A DNA stretch of 6,845 nucleotides from JACQID01 sp035289125 (lineage in GTDB: Archaea > Aenigmatarchaeota > Aenigmatarchaeia > GW2011-AR5): contig DATDXW010000044.1 in the NCBI GenBank assembly GCA_035289125.1, positions 1-6,845 on the forward strand, given 5' to 3'. The notes under the pieces are model-generated. The model was given only the letters and a program-made list of their open reading frames with translations. It was not told the origin of the DNA and searched no databases. A program made the position numbers and the translations under genes. Below are positions 6,012-6,845 of the stretch, one piece after another. Position 1 is the stretch's first letter. Each line of letters begins with the position of its first letter.

Positions 6012-6659
6012 TCACTGCACCTGCATTTCCCTGTCCTGTGGTATCGGCTTACGCGCCTTCCAGACTATGTCCCAACCGAAAAGCGACGGCCATAAGGAGG
6101 AAAATCTTCCTGGCTTTGCAGTGCACATGAGTATCTCAAACTGCCCGGAAAGAATCTTCCTAAACCCTGCAAGTGTGAAGAAGCTGGAGGTTATCTGCCA
6201 TGCACGATTCCTGAAAAGAAACGAGTCCTGCGGCCGTCCCAGAAGGTACATTACCCTGTGCCACAGGTGATAATTGTTTGTCATGCTGCCTATATACAGC
6301 CCCCCGGGCTTGAGCACCCTCTCAATCTCCTGCAGCAGGCTTTCCGGGGAATAAAGATGCTGTATAAGTCCCTCTGTGATGACTATATCGAAATATGCAT
6401 CAGCATAGGGAAGCCCATGATCCACATCCCGCTCTACAGCCGTTATGCCAAGCTTCCGCGCAGCGCGCACATTCTCTGCGTTTATGTCCACGCCGTGCTT
6501 TTCTTTCGCATCTATCCGCGAAAGCGTCGCGCCGTCCCCGCACGCTATGTCCAGTATCCTTCCGGAGGGCGGTATCATGGATATTATTATGTCCCGCCTT
6601 TTGTCACAGGAAACCGTGTGAACCGGCTTGCCACCCCAGTGCCTGTTCTTGGAATCCAT
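6012..6659 (-). CDS. Class I SAM-dependent methyltransferase (Methyltransf_11 type)
   Basis: A 215-residue Rossmann-fold methyltransferase that uses S-adenosylmethionine. Motif I is ILDIACGDG (35-43), with the ribose-binding acid in HGVDIN (Asp58), the motif II region ERDVDHGLPYAD (76-87), FDIVITEGLIQHL (90-102) at the active site, and VLKPGGLYIGSM (115-126) as the post-motif strand. This is the usual order in UbiE/Methyltransf_11 enzymes. The C-terminal part is less conserved and does not reveal the substrate. Beside glycosyltransferases and nucleotide-sugar enzymes it most likely methylates a sugar or glycan end, but a lipid or small molecule is not excluded. The start is taken at ATG 6659-6657. 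An in-frame TTG at 6677 would add six residues, which are not part of the fold. It may be transcribed with the downstream GT9 gene or on its own. Confidence 0.88.
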   Translation of the reverse strand: MDSKNRHWGGKPVHTVSCDKRRDIIISMIPPSGRILDIACGDGATLSRIDAKEKHGVDINAENVRAARKLGITAVERDVDHGLPYADAYFDIVITEGLIQHLYSPESLLQEIERVLKPGGLYIGSMTNNYHLWHRVMYLLGRPQDSFLFRNRAWQITSSFFTLAGFRKILSGQFEILMCTAKPGRFSSLWPSLFGWDIVWKARKPIPQDREMQVQ

Positions 6660-6742
6660 TTGAATAACTTTCGGCAAAACGTTAAATTCCTGCGCTTATT
6701 ATCCGTTTAAAAACCTTCTCGATTAATTAGACTCGTGATTGA
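6660..6742. promoter_or_regulatory. Divergent intergenic region with candidate TATA boxes
   Basis: This AT-rich gap of about 83 bases separates the leftward methyltransferase from the rightward dehydratase and must hold promoters for both. TTTAAAAA (6706-6713, plus) is centred about 33 bases before the ATG at 6743. On the minus strand GGAATTTAAC (6690-6681) is centred about 26 bases before the ATG at 6659, fitting leaderless archaeal initiation. A weak GTGAT (6735-6739) precedes the rightward ATG. No operator palindrome was recognised. Confidence 0.35.
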
Positions 6743-6845
6743 ATGAATTACTTAAAAGGCAAGAAAATACTCATTACCGGCGGGACTGGAAGCTTCGGCC
6801 GTCATATAGTGAAGAAGCTTATACCGGTAAGGCCGGAGAGCATAA
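6743..6845 (+). CDS. Nucleotide-sugar 4,6-dehydratase, PseB/CapD/FlaA1-like, N-terminal fragment
   Basis: The first 34 codons of a rightward gene that runs past the window. The N-terminus MNYLKGKKILITGGTGSFG carries the TGGTGSFG dinucleotide motif (12-19) of extended SDR enzymes. The LKGK..LITGGTGSFG..(V/I) pattern is characteristic of polysaccharide biosynthesis dehydratases such as PseB (UDP-GlcNAc 4,6-dehydratase, inverting) and CapD/FlaA1 relatives. Such enzymes open pathways to pseudaminic acid, fucosamine or other amino sugars on surface glycans. It fits the theme of the locus but starts a separate, divergent transcription unit. The catalytic residues are outside the window, so the exact subfamily remains open. 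Confidence 0.75.
   Translation, partial: MNYLKGKKILITGGTGSFGRHIVKKLIPVRPESI

Noticed and set aside
6660..6677. TTG start for the methyltransferase at 6677
   Set aside because: The ATG at 6659 leaves the full fold intact and has a TATA-like element at about -26; the added residues carry no motif.
1..6845. CRISPR array, tRNA, rRNA or riboswitch
   Set aside because: No spaced direct repeats, cloverleaf or known aptamer pattern was noticed; coding sequence fills nearly all of the window.

Overview
This window is a sugar-nucleotide and polysaccharide (surface glycan) biosynthesis locus. Apart from the two ends, every gene lies on the minus strand. The organism cannot be named from the sequence. 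Several hints favour an archaeon: TATA-like boxes about 26 bases upstream of the preferred ATG of the first genes, Shine-Dalgarno-like sites only in front of internal operon genes, and a LAGLIDADG-bearing intein in a metabolic enzyme. A deep-branching bacterium is not excluded, because GT9 proteins with a similar cysteine-rich N-terminus also occur in bacterial candidate phyla.

Layout from left to right: (1) 2-139 (+), the C-terminal tail of an IS3/IS481-like rve transposase, whose element probably ends at about 150; (2) 148-993 (-), an extended SDR epimerase/reductase, apparently cut short at its C-terminus by that insertion sequence; (3) 995-1705 (-), a family 2 glycosyltransferase of the dolichol-phosphate-mannose-synthase type; (4) 1702-3690 (-), GDP-mannose 4,6-dehydratase interrupted in frame by a complete 342-residue intein with a two-motif LAGLIDADG endonuclease (2134-3159); (5) 3712-4911 (-), a DegT/StrS-fold PLP enzyme whose Schiff-base lysine is replaced by histidine, as in ColD-type sugar 3-dehydratases; (6) 4914-5978 (-), a GT9 (heptosyltransferase-like) glycosyltransferase with extra cysteine clusters; (7) 6012-6659 (-), a class I SAM methyltransferase; (8) from 6743 (+), the divergent start of a PseB/CapD-like nucleotide-sugar 4,6-dehydratase that runs off the window. 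No gene-free stretch exceeds 100 bases.

The five minus-strand genes from 5978 down to 148 are packed with spacings of 2, 21, -4 and 1 bases, so they read as one operon, transcribed GT9, DegT-fold enzyme, dehydratase, GT2, SDR. A coherent reading is: GDP-mannose is converted to GDP-4-keto-6-deoxymannose by the spliced dehydratase; the His-type PLP enzyme removes the C-3 hydroxyl; the SDR reduces or epimerises the product to a GDP-3,6-dideoxyhexose (colitose-like); and the glycosyltransferases build it into a surface glycan. The first enzyme of this route would work only after protein splicing. The pathway assignment is inference; the intein and the Lys-to-His change are read directly from the sequence.
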